39,371 bases of DNA from Chitinophagaceae bacterium UBA4407 (lineage in GTDB: Bacteria > Bacteroidota > Bacteroidia > Chitinophagales > Chitinophagaceae), in contig DGQT01000015.1 in NCBI GenBank assembly GCA_002390845.1, positions 1 to 39,371 of the forward strand, written 5' to 3'. Numbering within the stretch: the stretch's first letter is position 1; each line of letters starts with the position of its first letter. This document shows, one piece after another, positions 1-9,187 of the stretch. Below the pieces are notes generated by a model that was not told the origin of the DNA, searched no databases, and saw only the letters and a program-made list of their open reading frames with translations. The position numbers were made by a program, and so were the translations under genes.

Positions 1-51
1 TGACTTTTTGAGGGACGACTAAATAATAAACATTTTTAGGAAATTGCATCA

Positions 52-1182
52 ATGAAATTATCGCTCAAACGAATCACTTCTGCAGGTAACTTTATACCAG
101 AGATAGACGGATTAAGATTTATCGCAATCACAAGTGTTGTTTTGTATCATTTAAATAGCTTCCTAATTGTAAACTATGTAAATCCAAACGTAGATACTTC
201 AGACTATTCCTTTTTGAAACATTTGCTATCACACGGTCATTTAGGTGTTCCCCTTTTCTTTACTATTAGTGGTTTTATCTTAGGAATGCCTTTTGCAAAA
301 TTTCATCTTAGAAATGGAAACCCAGTTAGCCTTAAAAAGTATTTTTTAAGAAGATTAACTCGATTAGAACCGCCCTACATTCTTATCATGACAACACTGC
401 TATTTGGAGCAGTTTATGTAGCAAAGGTTTTTTCTTTAACTGATGGCATAGAAAACTATTTGGCTTCAATTATTTATTGCCATAATTTCATTTTTCCTGA
501 CGCTACACCTAATTTGAATGCTGTTACTTGGAGTTTAGAAGTTGAAGTTCAATTTTATATTTTAGCTCCTTTAATGGCATGGATTTTTTCTGTAAAGTCG
601 TTATCAATAAGACGGCTGTCGTTATGTTTTATCGCTGTATTGTTCATAATCATAAATCACTTCAATTTCAATCCTTTGGGTGTTGTGAGTTTGGTTGATT
701 ATTTTCAATATTTTTTAGTTGGATTTCTATTAGCTGATTTGTATGTTTCCAATTCAACATTATTACCTAAAACAAAATTTGATTATCTTATTGGTCTGTT
801 TTTCTTCGTAATAATATGGCTTTTTGACAATGGGGATTTTAACTCTAATTCACAAAAATTTATTTGGGAATTAATTCAACTGGGTAGTATTTTCTTTTTA
901 TACTATTATGCTTTATTTAATAAAATTTTTAAATTCCTTTCTTTCAAATTAATTACAAATATAGGCGGTATGTGTTACTCAATTTATTTACTGCATTTTC
1001 CTATTCTCAGCTTATTTGGCAAGCCTATGTTGAAATATTCATTTTCGAAATATACTTTTGTAAATGTTTCAATTTATTCAGCCATATTAATATTTTTAAT
1101 AATGTCAATATCATCTATATTTTTTTTACTTGTCGAACGACCATGTATGGATAAAGACTGGTACAAGAAGATATTTAGATGA
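52..1182 (+). CDS. Acyltransferase family 3 (OafA/YrhL-like) membrane protein
   Basis: 376 aa multi-spanning membrane protein of the acyltransferase-3 family, which transfers acetyl or other acyl groups to exported glycans. The N-terminus carries the family pattern IPEIDGLRFIAI followed by YHLNSF with the conserved His, then GVPLFFTISGFILG, the RRLTRLEPPY loop and WSLEVEVQFYIL, all in the usual order. Length is normal for the family without the extra SGNH domain. It stands 384 bases upstream of wecB, behind a strong hairpin, so it is probably a separate transcript. The likely role is O-acylation of the polysaccharide made by the cluster that follows; this rests on context. The coding region is clearly more AT-rich than wecB and its neighbours, which suggests separate acquisition. 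Confidence 0.9.
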   Translation: MKLSLKRITSAGNFIPEIDGLRFIAITSVVLYHLNSFLIVNYVNPNVDTSDYSFLKHLLSHGHLGVPLFFTISGFILGMPFAKFHLRNGNPVSLKKYFLRRLTRLEPPYILIMTTLLFGAVYVAKVFSLTDGIENYLASIIYCHNFIFPDATPNLNAVTWSLEVEVQFYILAPLMAWIFSVKSLSIRRLSLCFIAVLFIIINHFNFNPLGVVSLVDYFQYFLVGFLLADLYVSNSTLLPKTKFDYLIGLFFFVIIWLFDNGDFNSNSQKFIWELIQLGSIFFLYYYALFNKIFKFLSFKLITNIGGMCYSIYLLHFPILSLFGKPMLKYSFSKYTFVNVSIYSAILIFLIMSISSIFFLLVERPCMDKDWYKKIFR

Positions 1183-1566
1183 CACATAATTGAGTAGACG
1201 ACTTCACTTCTGAGCGATGAGGTCCCCGTCTCACACCACTCCCAACAGGCCGCGATACATTTTGTCTCGCCTGGCCCGCCCGGGACTTACAAAAATTTAA
1301 TGCAGTCCAACTAAATTTAGGTATGGTGGTTGGTGTGACCACCGCCCACCATCAGTGCAATTTTTTTCGGTTGGTCCCTCACCAACCGAAAAAATAAAAT
1401 AGCTCACGGCAGTTTTAATGTACAAGTTTTCCGCCACGGCGGAAGTAAAGCTGAACAAAGCTTTGTTGCCGGGTTCAAAAAGACATAACAGGATAAAGCA
1501 GGTGAATTTTAAAAACTTAACTAAAGCTCATAGCACCCCTTCAGGGGATGGGGGTATAAATAATTT
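1183..1566. other. Intergenic region with hairpins; possible degenerate repeat remnant
   Basis: No credible gene. GC-rich patches (about 1200-1290) alternate with AT-rich ones. It holds a strong hairpin at 1362-1394, an ATGGTGG/CCACCAT inverted repeat at 1323-1352, and a TCCGCCACGGCGGA hairpin near 1431. The tail with GCTTTGTTGCCGGGTTCAAAAA (split here: GCTTTGTTG, GCCGGGTTCAAAAA) around 1460-1483 resembles the right flank of the palindromic elements found later in the window, so this may be an eroded copy. Confidence 0.45.
1362..1394. terminator. Strong bidirectional hairpin terminator
   Basis: Perfect 14-bp stem: TTTTTTCGGTTGGT at 1362-1375 pairs with ACCAACCGAAAAAA at 1381-1394 around a 5-base CCCTC loop. 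The A and T runs sit at the stem base on both sides, so it can work as an intrinsic terminator in either direction. It probably ends the acyltransferase transcript. Confidence 0.6.
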
Positions 1567-2673
1567 ATGAAAGTTCTCACCATAATTGGCGCAAGGCCAC
1601 AGTTTGTAAAAGCATCTGTGGTAAGCATGGCATTGAAGAAACATGGCATTGAAGAAATCATCATTCATACGGGCCAGCACTACGACGAAAAGATGAGTGA
1701 TATTTTTTTCACAGAAATGAATATTCCAAAGCCTGCTTATAACCTGCAGATCGGCAACCTTTCGCACGGCGCTATGACAGGCAGAATGATCGAAAAAATT
1801 GAAGCACTGATCAACGACCTGAAACCCGATTACCTGATGGTATATGGCGATACCAACAGTACGATGGCCGGTGCAATTGCTGCATCAAAAGCAAAAGTAA
1901 AGATGGTGCATATTGAAGCGGGGCTGAGAAGCTTTAATATGAACATGCCTGAAGAAATAAACAGGATTGTTACAGACAGGCTGAGTGATATTTTATTTTG
2001 TCCTACAACAACGGCCATCAATAATTTAAAACTCGAAGGCTTTGATCATTTTGTTACCAAACAGAAAAAGAAAATACGGGTAGAACTGATTGGTGATGTA
2101 ATGAAAGATGCGGCGGAATATTTTTCTGGTTTTGCAGAAGAGAAAAGCACAGGGCCGGTAAGGGAAATCGTGAAGCGGCCATTTGCTTTGTGTACGCTGC
2201 ATCGTGCAGAAAACTTAAATGATATAAACAGGCTGCAAAATATTTTTGATGCGTTGAATGAAATCAGCACGCAATTAAAAATAGTGTTGCCGATGCATCC
2301 CGGTACAAAGAAAACAGTGGAGCAATTGAACATTGATATTGCATCCGGTATAGAAGTGATAGAGCCCGTTGGCTTTTTTGATATGCTTACTTTATTAAAG
2401 CATACAACATGCGTGTTTACCGATAGTGGCGGTTTACAGAAAGAAGCGTACTTCTCCAAAAAACCCTGTATTACATTACGTGACGAAACCGAGTGGATAG
2501 AACTCGTAGAGAATGGTTACAACAAATTAGCTGGCGCAGATAAAAAATTAATACTTGAATCTTTTAATTCAATAGGCACTATGGATCTTACCAATGCAAA
2601 GCCATTGTATGGCGAAGGAAATGTGAGTGATAAAATTGCGGAAATATTAAGGGAGGACTATGAAGGGAAATAA
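1567..2673 (+). CDS. wecB: UDP-N-acetylglucosamine 2-epimerase (non-hydrolysing)
   Basis: 368 aa cytoplasmic enzyme that interconverts UDP-GlcNAc and UDP-ManNAc for surface polysaccharide. Visible family motifs: GARPQ (8-12), TGQHYD (35-40), YGDTNS (93-98), HIEAGLRSF (115-123), PEEINR (128-133), LHRAEN (211-216), MHPGT (243-247), TDSGG (285-289) and RDETEW (305-310). The acidic and His residues typical of the active site are all present, and length matches WecB/MnaA. The stop overlaps the next gene by 14 bases, so the two are translationally coupled. No UDP-ManNAc dehydrogenase (wecC) is in the window, so ManNAc itself may be the sugar used. The hydrolysing NeuC-type reaction is less likely because no sialic-acid genes are nearby. 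Confidence 0.93.
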   Translation: MKVLTIIGARPQFVKASVVSMALKKHGIEEIIIHTGQHYDEKMSDIFFTEMNIPKPAYNLQIGNLSHGAMTGRMIEKIEALINDLKPDYLMVYGDTNSTMAGAIAASKAKVKMVHIEAGLRSFNMNMPEEINRIVTDRLSDILFCPTTTAINNLKLEGFDHFVTKQKKKIRVELIGDVMKDAAEYFSGFAEEKSTGPVREIVKRPFALCTLHRAENLNDINRLQNIFDALNEISTQLKIVLPMHPGTKKTVEQLNIDIASGIEVIEPVGFFDMLTLLKHTTCVFTDSGGLQKEAYFSKKPCITLRDETEWIELVENGYNKLAGADKKLILESFNSIGTMDLTNAKPLYGEGNVSDKIAEILREDYEGK

Positions 2674-3949
2674 CTTGTTATATGTTACCTGGGGAGAAGT
2701 GATCATTGACAATGGTATTTTTAAAAATCAGGTAGTAGAGCAATTAAAATTGATTAAACAAGAAAATCCAGGGTTGAATATTTTTTTGTTGTCCGGTGTG
2801 CCTTTGGGCAACAGAAAATTCCTAAAACATCCTTTTATGTTCCTGAAGGAGTTGAAAAAAATAAAAGCAAACTGTGCAGAAAGCGGGATTATTTTTTCTT
2901 ACCGGTTAATGTTCGTTCCCTCGCCATGGTTTTATACGCCGGCTGATAAAATAAATATTTACGACGCTTTGCAGGTAAGTTTTATAAAAAGGTTTATTCG
3001 TAAAAATAATATTGTACTGATTCATTGCCGCAGTTATACGCCAACACGCCTGATGCTGAAAGTAAGGGAACAAATGGAATCCGACAGCTTCAAACTGATC
3101 TTTGATACCCGTGGTAATTTTCCCGAAGAAGGGTTATTGAAAAATCATTTGAGCGAAAATGACTACGCATTCTGGAAAGAAAAAGAAAAAAAACTTTTTA
3201 AAGAGTCTGATGCAGTGGTAAATGTTTCGGATACATTTACAGACTATGTGAACAAGATCACGAATAATCATGAAGTACATACCATTTATACGAGTACCAA
3301 CCTTTTGATATTTCATCGGTTGCCGGAAGCTGAGAGAAAAGAAGCAAGAGATGCTTTCAATGTTAGCTCCTCGGACAGAGTGTTGACTTATCTTGGAGAG
3401 ATCAGCGATACAGGCTGGCATCAGAAACGAAATTTATTCAATTTATATAAAGCTTTTAAAACTGCATTTGCGAATACTAAATTGTTATTGGTTACTTCCA
3501 ATACAAAAGAAGAGTTGATGCAATCTTTTACCGAAGCAGGATTTGATGCAAACGAATTCATAGTAGTAAAAGGAAGAACCCAACAAGAGGTAAATAAGTA
3601 CCTGAATATTGCGGACTATGCTTCTCTTCCTTTTAAGAAGATCACAAATGAGTTGGACAAAACGCTGGGCTATACCATGATCGCCTCAAAAACCGGCGAA
3701 TATCTTGCAACCGGTTTGCCGGTGATTGTCAACAATAAGATTGGTGCGGCATCAAAACTGGTGAGTAAAACACAAACGGGAATAACTTACGTAATGGATA
3801 ATGAAGCGTCGGTTATACCTTTACTAAAAGAATTTGAAGCAAACCGAGAGCTCGTTGTTGAAAGATGTTTGCAAACTGCAAAACGTTTTGATGCAAAAAA
3901 AAATGCCGAAAAGTATCTTGCTATTTATGATAAACTACTGCAGCAATAA
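2660..3949 (+). CDS. GT-B glycosyltransferase (family 4-like)
   Basis: 429 aa, no signal peptide. The N-terminal half has the LIHCRSYTPTRL and FDTRGNFPEEG segments seen in GT4-type donors of exopolysaccharide loci. The C-terminal half carries a Rossmann domain starting at LTYLGEISDTGW and the segment KTGEYLATGLPVIVN (about 345-360), which corresponds to the nucleotide-sugar-binding E-x7-E region. It overlaps the end of wecB by 14 bases and is 3 bases from the polymerase, so it is clearly cotranscribed. Donor and acceptor sugars cannot be read from the sequence. Confidence 0.85.
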   Translation: MKGNNLLYVTWGEVIIDNGIFKNQVVEQLKLIKQENPGLNIFLLSGVPLGNRKFLKHPFMFLKELKKIKANCAESGIIFSYRLMFVPSPWFYTPADKINIYDALQVSFIKRFIRKNNIVLIHCRSYTPTRLMLKVREQMESDSFKLIFDTRGNFPEEGLLKNHLSENDYAFWKEKEKKLFKESDAVVNVSDTFTDYVNKITNNHEVHTIYTSTNLLIFHRLPEAERKEARDAFNVSSSDRVLTYLGEISDTGWHQKRNLFNLYKAFKTAFANTKLLLVTSNTKEELMQSFTEAGFDANEFIVVKGRTQQEVNKYLNIADYASLPFKKITNELDKTLGYTMIASKTGEYLATGLPVIVNNKIGAASKLVSKTQTGITYVMDNEASVIPLLKEFEANRELVVERCLQTAKRFDAKKNAEKYLAIYDKLLQQ

Positions 3950-3952
3950 AGA

Positions 3953-5326
3953 ATGAGTTGGTACACGATCATAATAATTTCTCTGCTGGTTTGTATTGTC
4001 GCGGCCAGGCTGTATAAATTTTCGGCAGGTTCATTAAAAATTACGCAGGTCAATATGATCTCGTATATCTTTTATTTCGACCTGCTGATCTTCTCTTATC
4101 TCGGCTCCATCGTTATACTTCTGTTCAACAGTGCAGAATTCAATAACCTTATTGATAATCTTCTTGGTGGGCCCAAAACAAAACTGCTGGTTTGGGAATG
4201 TATTTCTTATGCCATGATCGCTGTTGCCATCGGCATGATCATCGCGAATATATTTTTCAATTTCAAAACAAAAGAGATCGACGCCTACCACGCAAAACCT
4301 GTTCGGACCTTGTTTTCGGAATACGACAGCTATATAAAGATCCCGCTGTACATTTTATCGGTCATTTGTATTTTGAGTATCATATATACTTTTATCAGTA
4401 TCGGCACTATTCCTTTTCTAAAATCATTTTTTATATCAAGTGCAGATGATGTACTTGCATTAAGGGCAAGCGCCGACAGGGATTTTTCCGGTAATGTATA
4501 TATCAAGAATTTCTTTGGCTTGCTGCTAACACCAATCCTCTGTTATGTTTTTTATTGTTATTACCTGATCGATAAATCGCTGAAAAACAAGTTCTGGTTT
4601 TATCTTATGTTTTTTTTCGCGTTTATGATGCTCACTTATGACGCATCCAAAAGCCCTTTCATAAGATTTCTTACCGGGTTTATTTTTTTAAAAGTGCTTA
4701 TCGGCGGCAAAATATCTTTTAAGAAATTTTTTGGCCTGATCATTCTATTGCTTTTATTGCTTGCCATAATTTATATGATCATCGCCAAGCAGGACATTGT
4801 AACCATTTTCTTTTCTTACAACGGCGGTATCACCGGAAGAATACTGATCAGCCAGGTTTCTTCTTTGTATCAGCATTTCGAAATATTCCCGGCAGATCAT
4901 GCTTTTATCGGCTTCAGCAGTATGTCAAAGGTTTTGCCATTGAGTCATTTTTCCGACCGGGCGGGTCGTATTGTGCTTGTAACAACTACGCCTGACTTTG
5001 CTGATCTCGGCGGTGTGTATAATACCCTTTTTATCGGTGAGGCTTATGCAAACTTTGGCTGGTGGGGCGTTGCCTTGACCCCATTATGGATCGGCTTTCT
5101 TATACAAAGCTTACATATTTTGTTTTTACGTTTACCTAAAACGCCGCTTTTCCTTGGTTTATTCGTTTTCTTTTCTTTTACGAGTTATATCACAGGCGGT
5201 GTTAACGAGTACTTTTATAATATCCAATACCCCTTGTTGGCAATAATTATTCTTGCTGTTTGGGTAACAGCATATTTATTGCACAGGTCTTCATCACGGT
5301 TGACAAAGCTTCAGCATGCAGTATAA
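3953..5326 (+). CDS. O-antigen/oligosaccharide repeat-unit polymerase (Wzy-like)
   Basis: 457 aa, strongly hydrophobic, with about 11-12 predicted membrane spans and a large polar loop. The sequence from about residue 350 (GGVYNTLFIGEAYANFGWWG) is typical of Wzy-type polymerases of Bacteroidota, and the ASADRDFSGN segment suits the periplasmic loop. The family joins lipid-linked repeat units at the periplasmic face of the inner membrane. The gene lies between two glycosyltransferase genes, 3 bases from the first and overlapping the second by 11 bases, which supports the call. Wzy proteins are poorly conserved, so the assignment rests on topology, these motifs and context. Confidence 0.8.
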   Translation: MSWYTIIIISLLVCIVAARLYKFSAGSLKITQVNMISYIFYFDLLIFSYLGSIVILLFNSAEFNNLIDNLLGGPKTKLLVWECISYAMIAVAIGMIIANIFFNFKTKEIDAYHAKPVRTLFSEYDSYIKIPLYILSVICILSIIYTFISIGTIPFLKSFFISSADDVLALRASADRDFSGNVYIKNFFGLLLTPILCYVFYCYYLIDKSLKNKFWFYLMFFFAFMMLTYDASKSPFIRFLTGFIFLKVLIGGKISFKKFFGLIILLLLLLAIIYMIIAKQDIVTIFFSYNGGITGRILISQVSSLYQHFEIFPADHAFIGFSSMSKVLPLSHFSDRAGRIVLVTTTPDFADLGGVYNTLFIGEAYANFGWWGVALTPLWIGFLIQSLHILFLRLPKTPLFLGLFVFFSFTSYITGGVNEYFYNIQYPLLAIIILAVWVTAYLLHRSSSRLTKLQHAV

Positions 5327-6152
5327 AGTAGAGATCTTACTGGCAACTTATAATGGTGCAGCATACCTCAATGAACAACTGCAATCGCTGTTCAGCCAAA
5401 CATATACAAACTGGGTTTTACTGGCAAGTGATGATGGCTCAACCGATGAAACAATACAGATTCTTCAGCAGTATCAAAAAAGTTATCCGGATAAAATAAA
5501 ACTGCTGCAACCAGCAGAAAAAAAACTTGGTTCTACTTTTAATTTTTCAAGATTGCTGCAAAGCAGCACAGCAGATTATCTCATGCTTTGCGATCAGGAC
5601 GATTTTTGGGTAACCAGCAAGATCGAATTACAAATGCAGCAAATGTTGAAGATGGAAACGCAGCATGGAAAAGATTTTCCATTGCTCGTTTGCAGCGATC
5701 TTGCCATTGTTGATGAACAACTTCAAACACTGCAACCATCATTTTTCCGTTACAGGAAACAGGCCATCAGTATCTTAAACGATTCTTATAAACTGATAGC
5801 CCACAGCACCATTACGGGCTGCACGATGTTGCTGAATAAAGCGGCTGTAAAAATTGCAGTGCCCATTAAAATAAAAAACTTTCAGCAGGATCATTGGATC
5901 AGCATGCATGTGGCGCATTACGGAAAAATCAGTTGCATAGATCTGCCGCTGGTATTGTACCGGCAGCACAGTAATAACGTTGTTGGCGCAAGCAAGATCA
6001 ACTTCAATTATCTTTTATCGCGGCTGGGTTATTTCCCTAACCTTATTAAAGACTGGTTCCTTTTAAAAAGAACTGCAGCAATACCGGTGCCTGTTGCAAA
6101 GGTTTTTTTCTTTAAGATCTGGTATAACACGTACCGGCTTTTTAAGCAATGA
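5316..6152 (+). CDS. Glycosyltransferase family 2
   Basis: 278 aa GT-A enzyme. It begins with VEILLATYNGAAYLNEQL and has DDGSTD at 39-44 and DQDDFW at 93-98, the metal- and nucleotide-binding acidic motifs of GT2. The DQDDFW form is common in rhamnosyl- or other deoxysugar transferases, in keeping with the rfb genes downstream, but the sugar is not proven. The first codons overlap the polymerase gene by 11 bases. A palindromic repeat follows directly, so this is probably the last gene of the wecB transcript. Confidence 0.9.
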   Translation: MQYKVEILLATYNGAAYLNEQLQSLFSQTYTNWVLLASDDGSTDETIQILQQYQKSYPDKIKLLQPAEKKLGSTFNFSRLLQSSTADYLMLCDQDDFWVTSKIELQMQQMLKMETQHGKDFPLLVCSDLAIVDEQLQTLQPSFFRYRKQAISILNDSYKLIAHSTITGCTMLLNKAAVKIAVPIKIKNFQQDHWISMHVAHYGKISCIDLPLVLYRQHSNNVVGASKINFNYLLSRLGYFPNLIKDWFLLKRTAAIPVPVAKVFFFKIWYNTYRLFKQ

Positions 6153-6163
6153 TTTTGGTTACC

Positions 6164-6360
6164 GGCTAAAGTATTTTATGGCATCGCCTATTGTGTCACT
6201 CACTTGTACGCCTAGTCCGAAAGTCGGCAAGACCGAAAATCCGAAAGATCAATACAGGTAGAAGATTGCTTTGCTGACTTCCCGACTTTCTGACTTTGCT
6301 CACTTGCATTTAACAGTACAAGTGAGTGACACAACAAAAGCTTCATAGCAGTACTTGCCC
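6164..6360. repeat. Palindromic intergenic element, copy 1 (complete)
   Basis: Arms TTGTGTCACTCACTTGTAC (6191-6209) and its exact reverse complement (6316-6334) form a 19-bp stem. Outside the left arm is GGCATCGCC; outside the right arm is AAAAGCTTCATAG. The core begins with four tandem octamers (6215-6246: GTCCGAAA, GTCGGCAA, GACCGAAA, ATCCGAAA). A reverse-oriented block of related units follows at about 6270-6300. Confidence 0.85.
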
Positions 6361-6416
6361 CTGTCCCAAAAATGTATTTATGGTTTTAAAAAAACAAAAA
6401 ACACAATAACGCTTCC

Positions 6417-7520
6417 GTGAAAATAGCCATCATCGGTACAAGGGGTATTCCCAATAACTACGGCGGGTTTGAGCAGTTTGCCGAATATATTTCTGTTGGC
6501 CTTGTAACAAAGGGCCACGATGTAACGGTGTATTCGCCGCACTTTCACAATTACTGTGAGCAGTATTATCACGGCGTTGAAATCAAAAAAATTTATTGCC
6601 CCGAGAAAAAGCTGGGCTCCTTTGCGCATTTTATTTATGATTATCTCTCTTTGAAAGATGCATTAAAAAAGAACTTCGACATCATTTATGAAGCAGGCTA
6701 TGGCACATCGGCGCCATCGATGTATTTACTTAATAAAAACAGCCCTGCTGTAATTACCAACATGGATGGCCTGGAGTGGATGCGCTCTAAATGGAATTTT
6801 TTTACAAAAGCATTGATGCGGCAAATGGAAAGGATTGCGGTTAAAAGATCCAGGTACCTGATTGCAGATAACATAGGCATTCAGGAATATTACCGCACAC
6901 AATTCTCCCGTGAAAGTTTTTACCTGCCTTACGGTGCAGAAACAGTTGATCATTTTGATGGCCAGGTACTTTCGGAACTGCACATTGAAAAAGAAAAATA
7001 CTTTTTACTGATCGCAAGGCTTGAACCCGAAAATAATATTGAAACCATCCTGGATGGTTTTGCCGCATCTGGCTCAGCAGATAGCTTTATTGTAGTGGGC
7101 GATTTTAAAACCAAATATGGAAAATACCTGGTGTCAAAATATAAAGCCATTAGTAATAAAATATGCTTTGCAGGAAGTATTTACGATAAAAGCAAAATAG
7201 ATGCATTAAGGCATTTTTGTAAGATTTATTTTCACGGGCATTCTGTTGGTGGCACCAACCCTTCGCTGCTGGAAGCTATGGCGGCTAAGGCTTTTATTAT
7301 TGCGCATGATAACCGTTTTAATAAAACGGTACTGGGTACAGGAAATTTATTTTTCTCAACAAGTGATCATGTAAAAGATTTTATTAAAAATTGTAAGGTG
7401 GATGATGCGTTAAGAGAAAAATCTATACAAGCCAACCTTGAGAAAATTGACCAGTATTATCAATGGCAAATAGTGATCGATGATTATGAAAAGTTGTTTT
7501 TAAAAATCACAGGTAAATAA
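6417..7520 (+). CDS. DUF1972-type glycosyltransferase (GT-B)
   Basis: 367 aa starting at GTG. The N-terminus IGTRGIPNNYGGFEQFAE (6-23) is the signature of the DUF1972/rhamnosyltransferase-like group found in exopolysaccharide loci. The C-terminal domain begins near LLIARLEPENN (197-207) and contains HGHSVGGTNPSLLEAMA (273-289), the E-containing donor-binding loop. It probably transfers one sugar of the repeat unit at the cytoplasmic face. It is the first gene after repeat copy 1 and is 25 bases from the BNR-protein gene, so the two are likely cotranscribed. GTG was chosen because it aligns with the start of the Rossmann strand. Confidence 0.88.
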   Translation: MKIAIIGTRGIPNNYGGFEQFAEYISVGLVTKGHDVTVYSPHFHNYCEQYYHGVEIKKIYCPEKKLGSFAHFIYDYLSLKDALKKNFDIIYEAGYGTSAPSMYLLNKNSPAVITNMDGLEWMRSKWNFFTKALMRQMERIAVKRSRYLIADNIGIQEYYRTQFSRESFYLPYGAETVDHFDGQVLSELHIEKEKYFLLIARLEPENNIETILDGFAASGSADSFIVVGDFKTKYGKYLVSKYKAISNKICFAGSIYDKSKIDALRHFCKIYFHGHSVGGTNPSLLEAMAAKAFIIAHDNRFNKTVLGTGNLFFSTSDHVKDFIKNCKVDDALREKSIQANLEKIDQYYQWQIVIDDYEKLFLKITGK

Positions 7521-7545
7521 TTTTTTTGCCAGCTAAATCCATTGC

Positions 7546-8898
7546 ATGGTTATAATAAAAAATAATATTACACGGTATCTGTTTTGGATTTTTATAACTG
7601 GTATTGCCTTTAGTTGTCGTGCTCAAAACAGCACAGCAGGTTTGTACCAGGTTGCACCGGCCAAAACAAATGCTGTATTCAGGCATGATACTTATATTGC
7701 CTTCGATTCAAAAAATAATTCGTATTCATTTGATATGAGTGCGAAACAGAATTATGGCTACCTGTTTGTAAATGAAAATGGAGTTACCCGTAAAGTGAAT
7801 TTACTTACAGCTATTGCAGAACTTTATCCAAAAACGCCTGAACCAACCGATACACTTTTTCATGCACTGGGTTCTGTAACCGTAGATAAGAATGACAGGG
7901 TTTACCTGATCTATTATTTTTACTACCCTTTTAACGAAGGCTTGAAAAAATGGAAAGCCCGCATTCCATTGCTTTTATATTCTGCCGATTATGGTCATAG
8001 TTTTAAAGCATACAAGTTTGCCGGTGACCCAGACCTTGTTTTTCTTGAGAAAAAATCACCTTTTGAAACGAATGATTACCCGCCGCTGATCGGCTATACA
8101 AAGTCAACCAATCAGAAGGTGTCGCCTATGGCAGACATGAATGAGTTTGGCATTTTTGAACCGGAAATTTCTTCAGATGGTGAACTTACAAGCCTGCGTC
8201 AGCAACTGATAACACACTACAGTCCGGGTATTTCGAACCATACCGGCGGCGAATCTTTTGCAGCTACTTTTAATAACACCACATCAATTGCGTACAACGA
8301 AATACCAACAAAAAAAGATGGCAATAATATTATTGTTCTAAACTACAACAGGCAAACACACACATTCGGAGAGCAGCAAAGAATTCCGCTTATTATCAAC
8401 TCAAAATATCCTTACCCCGATGCGCATGTAACGCCTGTAATTGTTACGTTGAAAAACGGGCAGCAACATGTAATTGTTGGTCCGCAGGCTGGCGATTACT
8501 ACGATTTTACAAGAAACATCAACAATGCTGCTACAGATACTTTTACAAGGATAGCAGTATTGCAGGGACCACGTGTATACGCATCGGCGCTGCGTGATAA
8601 AGACGATAATATTTATCTTTATTTCAGCGCTTATAAACCTAAGCCGGGTTTATATTTTCAAAAGTTCGACCCGCAAATAAATGCATGGGGTAATGAAAAA
8701 CTTTTAGTGGCCCCGCCCAAAGATTTCAGTGCCAGAACAAAAGACAATTATGGCGTTTATTATTTTAAACCTGCCATAGACATGAATAATAAACTTTACC
8801 TGAGTTTCACTTTCTGGAATACGTACACCAAAGAAATGTACCCAAGGTTTTTATTTCAAAGCAGCAATAGGGGCAAAAACTGGAAGCTGAACAACTGA
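7546..8898 (+). CDS. Secreted BNR-repeat protein (beta-propeller, possible lipoprotein)
   Basis: 450 aa. The N-terminus has a hydrophobic signal (about 8-23) ending in AFSC with Cys24, a possible lipobox; ordinary signal-peptidase cleavage after AQ is the alternative. The rest resembles the BNR repeat-containing family (BNR_4 type): HDTYIAFDSKNNSY, LGSVTVDKNDRVYL, SADYGHSF, and several Asp-rich propeller turns (KDDNIYLYFSAYK, SSNRGKNWKL). These proteins are usually associated with polysaccharide binding or cleavage. Its place inside the polysaccharide locus suggests it acts on, or anchors, the exported polymer. No catalytic residues can be assigned with confidence. Confidence 0.75.
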   Translation: MVIIKNNITRYLFWIFITGIAFSCRAQNSTAGLYQVAPAKTNAVFRHDTYIAFDSKNNSYSFDMSAKQNYGYLFVNENGVTRKVNLLTAIAELYPKTPEPTDTLFHALGSVTVDKNDRVYLIYYFYYPFNEGLKKWKARIPLLLYSADYGHSFKAYKFAGDPDLVFLEKKSPFETNDYPPLIGYTKSTNQKVSPMADMNEFGIFEPEISSDGELTSLRQQLITHYSPGISNHTGGESFAATFNNTTSIAYNEIPTKKDGNNIIVLNYNRQTHTFGEQQRIPLIINSKYPYPDAHVTPVIVTLKNGQQHVIVGPQAGDYYDFTRNINNAATDTFTRIAVLQGPRVYASALRDKDDNIYLYFSAYKPKPGLYFQKFDPQINAWGNEKLLVAPPKDFSARTKDNYGVYYFKPAIDMNNKLYLSFTFWNTYTKEMYPRFLFQSSNRGKNWKLNN

Positions 8899-8901
8899 TT
8901 T

Positions 8902-9062
8902 TTTTAGCTTGGCTATTGTAGTACTATGAAGCTTTTGTTGTGTCACTCACTTGTACGTTTGTAACAGCTGTCGACAGTCGACGGTCAACAGTCGACCGAA
9001 GAATCAACATTACAAGTGTGCGACGCAACAGGCGATGCCATAAAAATCTTTAGCCGGGCCCA
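8902..9062. repeat. Palindromic intergenic element, copy 2 (complete)
   Basis: It starts with a T-run four bases after the BNR stop codon. The left arm TTGTGTCACTCACTTGTAC (8938-8956) has the TGTCACTCAC form, but the right arm (9011-9030) has the GTGTGCGACGCAAC form, so the two arms differ. The core has exactly four heptamers of form GTCRACN at 8970-8997. Outer extensions are ATGAAGCTTTTG on the left and GGCGATGCCAT on the right, followed by AGCCGGGC. Confidence 0.85.
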
Positions 9063-9187
9063 TATACCACCCATATAATTTAAAAAAACGATTTTAATTT
9101 CCGGGGTTTAAAAAAGAATGGTAACAGGCTTAAACTATTTTGAATTAAATAAATCCAACAAACCAAAGCTATAAAACCCCACTGCTG

